The translations under genes were made by a program, and so were the position numbers. A DNA stretch of 11,947 nucleotides, from assembly GCA_009787745.1 (NCBI GenBank), contig WQST01000045.1, forward strand, positions 1,408-13,354. The letters run 5' to 3'. This document shows positions 1 to 6,938 of the stretch, in pieces; position 1 is the first letter of the stretch, and each line of letters starts with the position of its first letter. The notes under the pieces were generated by a model. It saw only the letters and a program-made list of their open reading frames with translations. It was not told where the DNA came from and searched no databases. Origin of the DNA: Lachnospiraceae bacterium. Its GTDB lineage: Bacteria > Bacillota > Clostridia > Lachnospirales > Lachnospiraceae.

Positions 1-793
1 CCCAGCGCCCGTCGTCGTCTTGTCTTTGGAGTGCGAACTCACCGACGGCCCCGAAGTTCCATGCGATGTTGGTATAGAGCCATCCGCCGAAAGTTTCGCT
101 GACAGGGAAAACCAAGCCGGCCTTGCCTGTTTTTTCGCGGATGATTTGACCGTATTCAGCGAGTTCCTGTAAAGTGCGCGGATACATCGGCAGACCGTCA
201 TCGGTCATAAGCCCCGCTTGTTCGAAAAGTTCAATATTGATATGCAGTCCCAGGACATAGCCGTCACGCGGTAATCCATAAATCCGCCCGTTCTCATCGC
301 CCAGAAGTTCGATGAAGCTGGGGCTGAACTTATCAAGCAAACCAAATTCAGCGAGCGCGTCCGTTACATCGGCGGCAAGCCCTTGGCTTATCAAAAGCTG
401 CGGGTCGGTAAACGGCGGCTGGAAGACTGTGGGGGCGGTTCCGCCCTTTGCCATCGGTACGTAGTTACTTAAGGTATATGAGAAGTATTGGGGGATGACG
501 GTTACATTCGGATATTGTTGTTTCATAACGTCACTATAGCCGAACCATAAGGCGATTTCGGCTTCCGGCGCAGTATCGGGCGGCCAGTTTCCTAACGTAA
601 TCGTTGCGGTAAGATCGGCATCGATAACATCGACCGACATATCATCCAGTTCAGCCACCTTCTCTGTCGTCGGCGCCACTCCTCCGATCGGTGTATCATT
701 GCCTGTGGCACTGCCGTCGGAATCAGATCCGCAAGCCGTCATGAATATCATCATAGCTATGGCAGTAGTAATTAATAAGATACGCTTTTTCAT
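1..793 (-). CDS. ABC transporter sugar-type solute-binding lipoprotein (C-terminus beyond window)
   Basis: Extracellular substrate-capture subunit of an ABC importer, probably for a sugar or oligosaccharide. The reverse strand is open from an ATG at 793 to the window edge (264 codons plus one base), so the C-terminal part is missing. Residues 1-20 form a lipoprotein signal peptide (MKKR, hydrophobic core) ending in lipobox MTAC with Cys21, followed by a Ser/Gly/Asp-rich linker. From about residue 65 the sequence reads like family 1 solute-binding proteins: TITLGNWPPDTAP, then an APTVFQPPF stretch, a GRIYGLPRDGYVLGLHIN segment typical of the ligand cleft, and a LFEQAGL helix. A GGAGG ribosome site lies nine bases before the ATG. 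The gene diverges from ku and has its own promoter with a palindromic operator. Permease genes would be expected to its left, outside the window. The substrate cannot be told from sequence. Confidence 0.88.
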   Translation of the reverse strand, partial: MKKRILLITTAIAMMIFMTACGSDSDGSATGNDTPIGGVAPTTEKVAELDDMSVDVIDADLTATITLGNWPPDTAPEAEIALWFGYSDVMKQQYPNVTVIPQYFSYTLSNYVPMAKGGTAPTVFQPPFTDPQLLISQGLAADVTDALAEFGLLDKFSPSFIELLGDENGRIYGLPRDGYVLGLHINIELFEQAGLMTDDGLPMYPRTLQELAEYGQIIREKTGKAGLVFPVSETFGGWLYTNIAWNFGAVGEFALQRQDDDGRW

Positions 794-840
794 AATGAAA
801 ATCCTCCCTATCCTTATTTGGAAAAAACAGATTCAAGATC

Positions 841-866
841 AAGTAGGTTTAGCGGTAAACCTACTT
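841..866 (-). promoter_or_regulatory. 26-bp LacI-type operator palindrome at the solute-binding protein promoter
   Basis: Arms AAGTAGGTTTA (841-851) and TAAACCTACTT (856-866) are perfect reverse complements around GCGG, so the whole 26-bp site is symmetric about a central CG except for one base pair. A central CG flanked by A/T-rich half-sites is the usual form of LacI-family operators (established knowledge). It starts two bases downstream of the -10 element of the leftward promoter and so covers the expected start site, the layout of a repressor site. It is not a good match to the CcpA cre consensus. The regulator gene is not in the window. A plain RNA hairpin in the 5' leader is the alternative reading. 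Confidence 0.65.
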
Positions 867-868
867 TA

Positions 869-897
869 ATATTAACTGTTTTGAACTTTAATGTCAA
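869..897 (-). promoter_or_regulatory. SigA-type promoter of the solute-binding protein gene
   Basis: Read on the minus strand, a perfect -35 TTGACA (892-897) is followed after exactly 17 bases by TAATAT (869-874), a 4/6 match to TATAAT. The predicted start lies near 862, inside the palindrome at 841-866, and gives a leader of about 70 nt. Confidence 0.7.
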
Positions 898-909
898 TAT
901 ATATTTTTG

Positions 910-939
910 TAATAATTTTCGAATTTTATTACCATACTA
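910..939 (+). promoter_or_regulatory. Candidate forespore (SigG-type) promoter of ku
   Basis: CATACTA at 933-939 matches the -10 consensus of the forespore factor SigG exactly. It is preceded after 18 bases by TAATA (910-914), a 4/5 match to the GHATR -35 element. The predicted start is near 946, about 45 nt before the ku ATG. The -10 overlaps a 10-bp palindrome, ATACTAGTAT (934-943), which could instead be a repressor site. No convincing SigA promoter was seen for ku. In Bacillus subtilis the ku/ligD genes are known to be SigG-dependent, which makes this reading plausible. Confidence 0.45.
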
Positions 940-990
940 GTATTAGTTTATGTCAACCCCGAAGAAATTTCAGAAAGGAACACCGCCAAA

Positions 991-1815
991 ATGCCAGTAG
1001 CCAATAAAACCGTGATCTCATTTGGTTTAGTAGCGATTCCGATTGCTATGTATACCGCCGTTCAGGATAATGACATCCATTTCAATCAGCTTCATAAAGA
1101 GGATGAAGGGCGCATCCGCTACAAAAAGACCTGCGCGCATTGCAATGAAGAGGTAAAGCAAGAAGATATCGTCAAAGGATATCAATATGATAAGGATAAC
1201 TATGTCGTCGTCACCGATGAAGAACTTGAAAAAATTAAAACCGCGAAAGAAAAATCAATCCAAATTATCCACTTCGCCAACTTAAACCAAATCTCCCCGA
1301 TTTATTATGACAAGGCATACCATGTTTTACCTGATAAAGGCGGAAATAAAGCCTTCGAACTGTTCAGAGTAGCTTTAATGGAGCAACAAAAAATAGCGAT
1401 CGGCAAAACCATTCTCGGCAGTAAAGAAAAAATTATGGCAATTATTCCGCGTGATGACGGAATAGTCATCCAAACGATGTTTTTCGAAGATGAGATTAAA
1501 GAAATACCGAAATCATATCAAAAACCGGATGTAAATGAAGAAGAGTTAAAGATGGGAAAAATATTAATCGATTCGATGGACACCCCCTTTGACCCCAATA
1601 ACTACTTTAATGAGTACCAGGCGAAACTCAAGCAGTTGCTTGATGACAAAGTAGCGGGAAAAGAAATCAAAGCCCCCAAAGAACCCGCCCAAAGTAACAT
1701 AATAGACTTGATGGAAGCGCTTAAATTAAGCGTTGAGCAAAGTAAGAAGCCGAAAAGAGGGACCGCGAAAAAGCAAGAACCTCCCAAGAAGCAAGGACGC
1801 AAAAAAGCCGTGTGA
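991..1815 (+). CDS. ku: Ku protein, DNA end-binding factor of bacterial non-homologous end joining
   Basis: Homodimeric ring protein that threads onto DNA double-strand ends and recruits the NHEJ ligase LigD. At 274 aa it has the normal length for bacterial Ku. The N-terminus (ANKTVISFGLVAIPI) is the typical opening beta-strand segment. The hallmark KGYQYDKDNYVVVTDEEL lies at residues 62-79, preceded by a Cys-His-x-Cys pair (C48, C51). Residues 236-249 (NIIDLMEALKLSVE) are the conserved C-terminal helix, followed by a Lys-rich basic tail (residues 251-273) of the kind that binds DNA and helps translocation in other bacterial Ku proteins. AAAGGA at 974-979 lies 11 bases before the ATG. No ligD is adjacent: the flanking genes are a divergent solute-binding protein and a convergent hydratase, so ku is monocistronic here. 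Sporulation-linked expression is suggested by the upstream candidate SigG promoter. Confidence 0.95.
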   Translation: MPVANKTVISFGLVAIPIAMYTAVQDNDIHFNQLHKEDEGRIRYKKTCAHCNEEVKQEDIVKGYQYDKDNYVVVTDEELEKIKTAKEKSIQIIHFANLNQISPIYYDKAYHVLPDKGGNKAFELFRVALMEQQKIAIGKTILGSKEKIMAIIPRDDGIVIQTMFFEDEIKEIPKSYQKPDVNEEELKMGKILIDSMDTPFDPNNYFNEYQAKLKQLLDDKVAGKEIKAPKEPAQSNIIDLMEALKLSVEQSKKPKRGTAKKQEPPKKQGRKKAV

Positions 1816-1819
1816 CTTA

Positions 1820-1840
1820 TGTAGGGGGAGACCCCCTACA
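1820..1840. terminator. Hairpin between convergent ku and hydratase genes (no U-tract)
   Basis: TGTAGGGGG (1820-1828) and CCCCCTACA (1832-1840) form a perfect 9-bp GC-rich stem with loop AGA, five bases after the ku stop. The hydratase stop codon (1836-1838) lies inside the right arm. Its position between converging genes suggests a bidirectional transcription barrier. Neither strand has a following T-run, so intrinsic termination is uncertain and it may act as a 3' end stabiliser or rho-assisted stop. Confidence 0.5.
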
Positions 1841-4100
1841 CTCGATTATAATTTATCAAACAACCGCACAAAATAATCTGCCGCTCTTCATCGGTTAAAT
1901 CGCCGAGGCGAAGCGTAAATTCACGTAAAGTATCCCCGTCGGCAGTATACCCTTTAATAATCTCAAGTTTCGAAGCCACCGCGTCTTTAATACCGGGGAT
2001 AAAAAGATAATCACCATTCTTAAACGGCAAATCACCTGCTTCAATAAGAAATGGCAGCATCCCCCAGTTAATCAAATTAGAGCGGTATCGTTTCGTCGCA
2101 TAATCATGACTGATATTCGCCCATCCCCCCAAGACTTTCTGACAGGAAGCGGCTTGCTCACGCGCCGAACCATCGCCCGGTTTAACCGCAAAAATAGTAC
2201 TGCCAATCCCGATATTTTCAATCTTAATATCAGGAAAACTTTTTCGTAAGGTATCAAATACCGGCGCCATCTCACTAAGCGCCGATTCAGGTGCCAAGCC
2301 CTTCTCACGCGCCAGTTCGGCGTCTCTTACTTCCTTTGCCAGCCGCACATAATTAGGGTCTTTCCGCGATAGCGTATATTCGGCTAAACCAAGGGGATTA
2401 GAGCGGTATGACGAGGTTTCTCCCGAAGGAATCAGCTCATCGGTCGTCGTAACGGGGTCGTGAATTTCCGCAACGACTTTTAAGAGCAGATTTTCCGTCA
2501 AAGCAATCATCGGCGGCCAATCTTTAATACCCGGACCGAACTTAATAGGCGTCTTAGGTTCGGCTTTTCCGACGGCGTCGAAAACGCGGTTAGCATAGAT
2601 ATTTTGGTCAAAATGATACTTGTATTTTCCGATCGGAACATCCAAATCGGCGGCGGAGGTTAACCGCCCGCCGAATGCGGCTGTCGCGGCAATCGAACGC
2701 GCATCCATTAAGGCGACGGAAGATATTTGCCCGTTTTGCAGTTTTGACCCTTCGCGGTTCGGGAAGTTACGAGTCGAATGACGGATGCTGAAAGCGCCGT
2801 TAGAGGGCGTATCTCCCGCACCGAAACAAGGGCCGCAGAAAGCGGTTTTGAGTATGGCGCCCGTTCCTAAGATAGCGGCGGCACAACCATTCTTTAGCAT
2901 TTCCATATAAATCGGGGTCGAAGCGGGATAAACACTTAAGGTAAAGCCGTCATTTCCGATATATTGCCCTTTCAGGATATCAGCGGCGGCGCAGATATTC
3001 TCGAACCCGCCTCCCGCGCATCCCGCAATGATACCTTGATCGACATAAAACTTGCCGTCCCGCACTTTATCCTTAAGGGTAAAAGGTACGGCATTATCTA
3101 AGCTGACTAAAGCCCGCTTTTCTACATCGGCGAGAATATCGAGAAGATTTTCATTAACCTCGGCAATAGTATAAGTATGGCTCGGATGGAAAGGCATCGC
3201 GATCATCGGCTTTACTTTATCAAGATCGACATATATAACGCCGTCATAGTACGCAACCGCCCCCGGGTTTAATTCTTTATAATCAGATGCCCGTCCGTGA
3301 GTTTCATAAAAATTGCGGATTTCATCATCAGTCGTCCAGATTGATGAAAGGCAAGTGGTTTCCGTCGTCATGACATCAATACCAATGCGGAAATCGGCGC
3401 TTAAATTAGCAACCCCGGGACCTGCAAATTCCATAATCTTATTCTTAACATAACCATTATCAAAAACCGCACCGATAATCGCCAAAGCGACATCTTGCGG
3501 GCCGACTCCGTAAGAAGGATTTCCCGACAAATAAACTAAAACAACTTCGGGCATATTGATATCGTAAGTTTGGTTAAGGAGTTGCTTGACCAGTTCAGGG
3601 CCGCCTTCACCCATCGCCATCGTTCCGAGAGCGCCGTAACGGGTGTGCGAATCACTGCCGAGAATCATCAGTCCGCCGCCCGCCATCATTTCACGGGCAT
3701 ATTGGTGGATAACCGCCTGATGGGGCGGAACATAGACGCCGCCGTACTTCTTGGCGCAGGACAGACCGAACATATGGTCGTCTTCGTTGATAGTACCGCC
3801 GACCGCGCAAAGTGAATTATGGCAATTGGTCAGCACATACGGAAGCGGAAATTCCGTAAGCCCCGATGCCCTTGCGGTTTGAATAATACCGACAAAAGTA
3901 ATATCATGTGAGGTCAGCTTGTCGAACTTAATTCTTAACTTTCGGGTATCATCAGATGTATTATGAGAAGTCAGAATATCATATGACATGGTCGCTTTTT
4001 GGGCTTCTTCTTTATTAAACTTCGCCGCCGCGGCAGGCTCATCCGTTACTAAATCGACTCCATTAATGAGATACGCACCGCTTTTGTATAATTCTATCAT
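1836..4100 (-). CDS. Aconitase-superfamily [4Fe-4S] hydratase, YbhJ type
   Basis: Predicted cytoplasmic hydro-lyase with an aconitase fold. The ATG at 4100 is chosen: GGAGG lies four bases upstream, and the 22 codons open above it (to 4166) are encoded by an inverted repeat. The protein is then 754 aa, about the length of E. coli YbhJ. Visible aconitase features are Asp-Ser-His at 150-152, iron-sulfur cysteines C361 (GCAGGGFEN) and C422/C425 (CGPC), HSTRNFPNREGS at 441-452, and the C-terminal swivel-domain site GDGSAREQA at 642-650. The cluster region differs from true aconitase: the usual GSCTNS motif reads AGCAGGGFEN. The substrate may therefore not be citrate/isocitrate; YbhJ itself has no settled function that I know of. 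The gene lies 116 bp downstream of glgP on the same strand, with a large hairpin repeat in the gap, so co-transcription is possible but not certain. I see no citrate-cycle neighbours. Confidence 0.88.
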   Translation of the reverse strand: MIELYKSGAYLINGVDLVTDEPAAAAKFNKEEAQKATMSYDILTSHNTSDDTRKLRIKFDKLTSHDITFVGIIQTARASGLTEFPLPYVLTNCHNSLCAVGGTINEDDHMFGLSCAKKYGGVYVPPHQAVIHQYAREMMAGGGLMILGSDSHTRYGALGTMAMGEGGPELVKQLLNQTYDINMPEVVLVYLSGNPSYGVGPQDVALAIIGAVFDNGYVKNKIMEFAGPGVANLSADFRIGIDVMTTETTCLSSIWTTDDEIRNFYETHGRASDYKELNPGAVAYYDGVIYVDLDKVKPMIAMPFHPSHTYTIAEVNENLLDILADVEKRALVSLDNAVPFTLKDKVRDGKFYVDQGIIAGCAGGGFENICAAADILKGQYIGNDGFTLSVYPASTPIYMEMLKNGCAAAILGTGAILKTAFCGPCFGAGDTPSNGAFSIRHSTRNFPNREGSKLQNGQISSVALMDARSIAATAAFGGRLTSAADLDVPIGKYKYHFDQNIYANRVFDAVGKAEPKTPIKFGPGIKDWPPMIALTENLLLKVVAEIHDPVTTTDELIPSGETSSYRSNPLGLAEYTLSRKDPNYVRLAKEVRDAELAREKGLAPESALSEMAPVFDTLRKSFPDIKIENIGIGSTIFAVKPGDGSAREQAASCQKVLGGWANISHDYATKRYRSNLINWGMLPFLIEAGDLPFKNGDYLFIPGIKDAVASKLEIIKGYTADGDTLREFTLRLGDLTDEERQIILCGCLINYNRV

Positions 4101-4121
4101 AAAACCTCCGAATTTATTAAG

Positions 4122-4197
4122 TGTCATCCTGAACAAAGCGAAGGTTCTCACTTTAGTATAATCCAAAACGAGATTCTCCGCTTCGCTCAGAATGACA
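4122..4197 (-). repeat. 76-bp inverted repeat of GTCATTCTGAGCGAAGCG type, between glgP and the hydratase gene
   Basis: Two 33-bp arms (4122-4154 and 4165-4197) flank a 10-bp loop. The right arm, read on the minus strand, begins TGTCATTCTGAGCGAAGCG and continues GAGAATCTC. From memory, this sequence occurs as a dispersed intergenic repeat in many bacterial genomes. The arms match at 25 of 33 positions. Six of the eight differences become G-U pairs in minus-strand RNA, leaving only two mismatches, so the stem is nearly complete in the glgP-to-hydratase transcript. The element occupies most of the 116-bp gap and ends 19 bp downstream of the glgP stop. It could stabilise the glgP 3' end or attenuate read-through. 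No encoded protein is supported. Confidence 0.75.
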
Positions 4198-4216
4198 TAA
4201 TCTTTAATCCCTGCGT

Positions 4217-6700
4217 TTACTTCTTAGCCGGAATGACAACCTTATCTAACTTCCAAATCTCATTAACATATTCCTCAATCGTTCGGTCAGATGAGAACTT
4301 TCCTGCACTTGCGACATTCAAAATCGCGCTTCGCGCCCATTTTCTTTCATCGCGATAAGCAGCTTCAACTTTTCGGTGTGCTTCGGCATATGATTTGAAA
4401 TCCTTCAGGACAAAATATGTGTCAGCCTTGCCGGTACTGATGGTATTAAGCAATGAATTATAAATAGTGCGGAATAATTCCGTATCGCCCGGTGAATACG
4501 TACCGTTAATTAACTGCATCAACACCTTGCGGATATCAGGGTCATTATTAAAAATCTCCATCGGATTATATCCGCCGTAATTTTCCAGACGAATAATATC
4601 ATCGGAACTGGCTCCGAAAATGAAGGCATGTTCCTCGCCGACTTCCTCAACGATTTCAACATTTGCTCCGTCCATCGTTCCGATTGTCAAAGCACCGTTA
4701 AGCATAAACTTCATATTTCCCGTTCCCGAAGCTTCTTTGCTGGCGGTTGAAATTTGCTCGGAAACATCAGCGGAAGCGAATAACATTTCGGCATTTGAAA
4801 CCCGGTAATCCTCAATGAACACAACCTTTAACCTTCCTGCCGCGACAGGGTCATTATTAACGGCATCACCGACAGCGTTGATTAACTTAATCGTCAACTT
4901 AGCGTTTTGATAAGCCGCCGCCGCTTTACCGCCGAAGATAAAAGTATGAGGATAAAAATCCATATCAGGTTTTTCTTTTAATTCATTATAAAGGTACATA
5001 ACATGTAAAATATTAAGAAGCTGGCGTTTATACTCATGCAAACGCTTGACCTGAATATCAAAAATTGAACGCGGGTCAATAACGATACCGTTATTCTTTA
5101 GAATATAATCCGCCATCCGCTGTTTATTACGGTACTTAATATTCATAAACTCATGCCGCGCTTTTTCGTCGTCGGCATAAATTTTCAGCTTGCTGATTTT
5201 AGATAAGTCGGTAATCCACTGGTCGCCGATATGATTAGTGACCCATTCCGCAAGCAACGGGTTTCCGTGTAACAAAAAGCGCCGTTGCGTAATGCCGTTT
5301 GTTTTATTATTAAATTTGTCAGGCATCAGGGCATAGAAATCTTTTAGTTCCTGATTTTTCAAAATCTCCGTATGTAACTTGGCGACGCCATTGACAGAAT
5401 AACCTGACGCGATCGCTAAGTGAGCCATCTTGACCTGACCGTCATAAATTATCGCCATTTTACGGACTTTTTCTTGATTGCCCGGATAGTTTTGTTCGAT
5501 CTTGGCGACGAAACGGCGGTTTATTTCTTCGATAATCTGATAAATACGCGGTAAAATCCGGCTGAACAATTCAATCGGCCATTTTTCCAGCGCTTCCGAC
5601 ATAATCGTATGGTTCGTATAAGCACATGTTTTCGTTGTAACTGCCCATGCTTCATCCCATGATAAATATTTCTCATCCATCAAAATCCGCATAAGTTCGG
5701 CAATCGCTACGGTCGGATGAGTATCATTTAACTGGAAGGTTACTTTTTCGTGGAACTTCTTGATATCATCATGTGAACGCATATACTTGGCGACAGCTTC
5801 CTGAACCGAAGCGGAGATAAAGAAGTATTGCTGTTTGAGCCGTAACTCTTTTCCGGCATAATGATTATCATTAGGATAAAGAACTTCACAGATACTGCGG
5901 GCAAGATGCTCTTGCTCTTTCGCTTTGTGATAGTCCTTTTGGTCTGATGAATCTAAAAGGAAAAATTCGGTCGGCTGGGCGTCCCAGATTCGCAGTGTAT
6001 TAACGATGCCGCTGCCATAACCGACGATCGGCATATCATAAGGGATTGCCTGCACGGACAGATAGTCTTTTTGCACGAAATTGCTCCGGCCGCCGTCGTC
6101 GATAACAACGTCGGTATAGCCGCCGAATTTAACTTCTTTGGCATACTCAGGACGGCGCAGTTCAAAGGGGTTATTAGTATCAAGCCAGTTATCCGGCACT
6201 TCTTCCTGAAAGCCGTTACGGATTTCTTGCTTAAACATACCGAAACGATAGCGGATACCGCAACCATAAGCCGCATAGCCCAATGTCGCAAGTGAATCAA
6301 GGAAACAAGCGGCAAGCCGCCCCAAGCCGCCGTTACCCAAAGCGGCATCAGGCTCTTGATCCTCGATTACGTTTAAATCAAGGCCCAGTTCGGCCAAAGC
6401 TTCGGAAACAGGCTTAATTGCTTTCAGATTAATGATATTGTTTCCTAACGCACGTCCCATCAGAAATTCCATTGATAAGTAATAAACCATCTTCGGGTCT
6501 TGTTTTTCATATTCTTGTTGAGTGTCCATCCAGAAACCGATAATCGCGTCTTTTAAAGCATATGACACAGCTTGAAAAACTTGTTGCTCACTCGCTTCTT
6601 CCATAGTTTTCCGATAAAGTGTCCGGACATTATAAACAACACTTCGCTTGAATAAATCCTTGTCAAAAGCAAAGGCAGGGGGTGATGCTTTCTTGACCAT
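4217..6700 (-). CDS. glgP: Glycogen/starch/maltodextrin phosphorylase
   Basis: Cytoplasmic PLP enzyme (GT35 family) that releases glucose-1-phosphate from the non-reducing ends of alpha-1,4-glucans. Length is 827 aa, typical of bacterial and eukaryotic phosphorylases. The signature EASGTGNMKFMLN spans residues 656-668, with the PLP-binding lysine at K664. Other conserved blocks are YYLSMEFLMGRALGNN (73-88), EPDAALGNGGLGRLAACFLDS (116-136), QLNDTHPTVAIAELMR (323-338), NGITQRRFL (468-476) and DIQVKRLHEYKRQLLN (548-563). AAAGGAG lies eight bases before the ATG, supporting the start at 6700. A SigA-type promoter lies about 55 bp upstream. No other glycogen genes are in the window, so glgP stands apart from any glg operon here and may be paired transcriptionally only with the downstream hydratase. 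No lesion or missing key residue was seen. Confidence 0.97.
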   Translation of the reverse strand: MVKKASPPAFAFDKDLFKRSVVYNVRTLYRKTMEEASEQQVFQAVSYALKDAIIGFWMDTQQEYEKQDPKMVYYLSMEFLMGRALGNNIINLKAIKPVSEALAELGLDLNVIEDQEPDAALGNGGLGRLAACFLDSLATLGYAAYGCGIRYRFGMFKQEIRNGFQEEVPDNWLDTNNPFELRRPEYAKEVKFGGYTDVVIDDGGRSNFVQKDYLSVQAIPYDMPIVGYGSGIVNTLRIWDAQPTEFFLLDSSDQKDYHKAKEQEHLARSICEVLYPNDNHYAGKELRLKQQYFFISASVQEAVAKYMRSHDDIKKFHEKVTFQLNDTHPTVAIAELMRILMDEKYLSWDEAWAVTTKTCAYTNHTIMSEALEKWPIELFSRILPRIYQIIEEINRRFVAKIEQNYPGNQEKVRKMAIIYDGQVKMAHLAIASGYSVNGVAKLHTEILKNQELKDFYALMPDKFNNKTNGITQRRFLLHGNPLLAEWVTNHIGDQWITDLSKISKLKIYADDEKARHEFMNIKYRNKQRMADYILKNNGIVIDPRSIFDIQVKRLHEYKRQLLNILHVMYLYNELKEKPDMDFYPHTFIFGGKAAAAYQNAKLTIKLINAVGDAVNNDPVAAGRLKVVFIEDYRVSNAEMLFASADVSEQISTASKEASGTGNMKFMLNGALTIGTMDGANVEIVEEVGEEHAFIFGASSDDIIRLENYGGYNPMEIFNNDPDIRKVLMQLINGTYSPGDTELFRTIYNSLLNTISTGKADTYFVLKDFKSYAEAHRKVEAAYRDERKWARSAILNVASAGKFSSDRTIEEYVNEIWKLDKVVIPAKK

Positions 6701-6753
6701 ATTGAATTCTCCTTTACGAAACCCTTTATACTCTAATGTCTATATAATCAGAT

Positions 6754-6782
6754 AGTATAATACAAAATTGCGAAATTGGCAA
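6754..6782 (-). promoter_or_regulatory. SigA-type promoter of glgP
   Basis: On the minus strand, -35 TTGCCA (6777-6782, 5/6) is followed after 17 bases by -10 TATACT (6754-6759, 5/6). This predicts a start near 6747 and a leader of about 47 nt before the glgP ATG. Its -35 lies eight bases from the -35 of the rightward sigma-28 promoter, so the two divergent promoters are back to back and could share or exclude regulators. Confidence 0.65.
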
Positions 6783-6790
6783 TATGAACC

Positions 6791-6817
6791 TAAAGTTTCG
6801 GTAAATTTTACCGATAA
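6791..6817 (+). promoter_or_regulatory. Sigma-28 (SigD/FliA) flagellar-class promoter
   Basis: TAAAGTTT (6791-6798), 11 bases, then ACCGATAA (6810-6817) matches the flagellar sigma consensus TAAAGTTT-N11-GCCGATAA at 15 of 16 positions with exact spacing. The predicted start is about 6824. The spacer holds a perfect 8+1+8 palindrome, TCGGTAAA-T-TTTACCGA (6798-6814), overlapping the -10, a possible operator. This ties the downstream RNA and perhaps the 7026-8150 gene to the motility regulon. Confidence 0.75.
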
Positions 6818-6821
6818 TATT

Positions 6822-6867
6822 ATTAACAACCGATATCATATCGGCCAATATGCGGTCGGTTGTTAAT
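6822..6867 (+). repeat. Hairpin at the 5' end of the sigma-28 transcript
   Basis: ATTAACAACCGA (6822-6833) pairs perfectly with TCGGTTGTTAAT (6856-6867). Inside, CATAT (6837-6841) pairs with ATATG (6848-6852) around loop CGGCCA, giving a compact 46-nt hairpin starting at the expected transcript 5' end. A competing palindrome, CCGATAT-C-ATATCGG (6830-6844), shares bases with the left arm, so two mutually exclusive folds exist. As DNA these inverted repeats could also be protein-binding sites. Confidence 0.55.
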
Positions 6868-6938
6868 ATTAATGGTTGACCCCACGGATGGACGCTTCGG
6901 GATAATGGATATTCCCGGTGACCATCCGTTTTTGTTTT
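6824..6938 (+). ncRNA. Predicted structured RNA: sigma-28-driven sRNA or attenuated leader (unnamed)
   Basis: This is the interval between the predicted sigma-28 start and the end of the intrinsic terminator. It holds a 5' stem-loop (6822-6867), a short linker (6868-6883) and a two-tier terminator hairpin, which is the usual build of a small regulatory RNA. Because the next gene lies 90 nt further on the same strand, it could equally be a leader whose terminator is bypassed under some condition. I compared it by eye with known riboswitch cores (c-di-GMP-I, fluoride, mini-ykkC/guanidine-II) and saw no match. The 5' end is inferred from the promoter. Confidence 0.45.
6884..6938 (+). terminator. 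Intrinsic terminator with bipartite stem
   Basis: ACGGATGG (6884-6891) pairs with CCATCCGT (6922-6929). An inner stem, CGGGA (6898-6902) with TCCCG (6913-6917), carries a 10-nt loop that exposes ATGGAT. The outer stem runs directly into TTTTTGTTTT (6929-6938). It ends the sigma-28 transcript before the next gene. The asymmetric internal loop and the GGA-bearing apical loop are unusual for a plain terminator. Confidence 0.75.

Noticed and set aside
841..866. Reading the palindrome as a CcpA catabolite-repression (cre) site
   Set aside because: The flanks around the central CG do not fit TGWAANCGNTNWCA; only the general LacI-family symmetry is shared.
4155..4183. TATACT in the loop of the inverted repeat as a promoter for the hydratase gene
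   Set aside because: At 16-18 bases upstream there is no -35-like element (AAGCGG), and it sits in a repeat loop where such a match can arise by chance.
5953..6348. 131-codon reverse-strand open frame inside glgP
   Set aside because: It is a shadow frame of the phosphorylase gene: it has Cys/Ser/Arg-rich composition and no ribosome site, and glgP is intact throughout.
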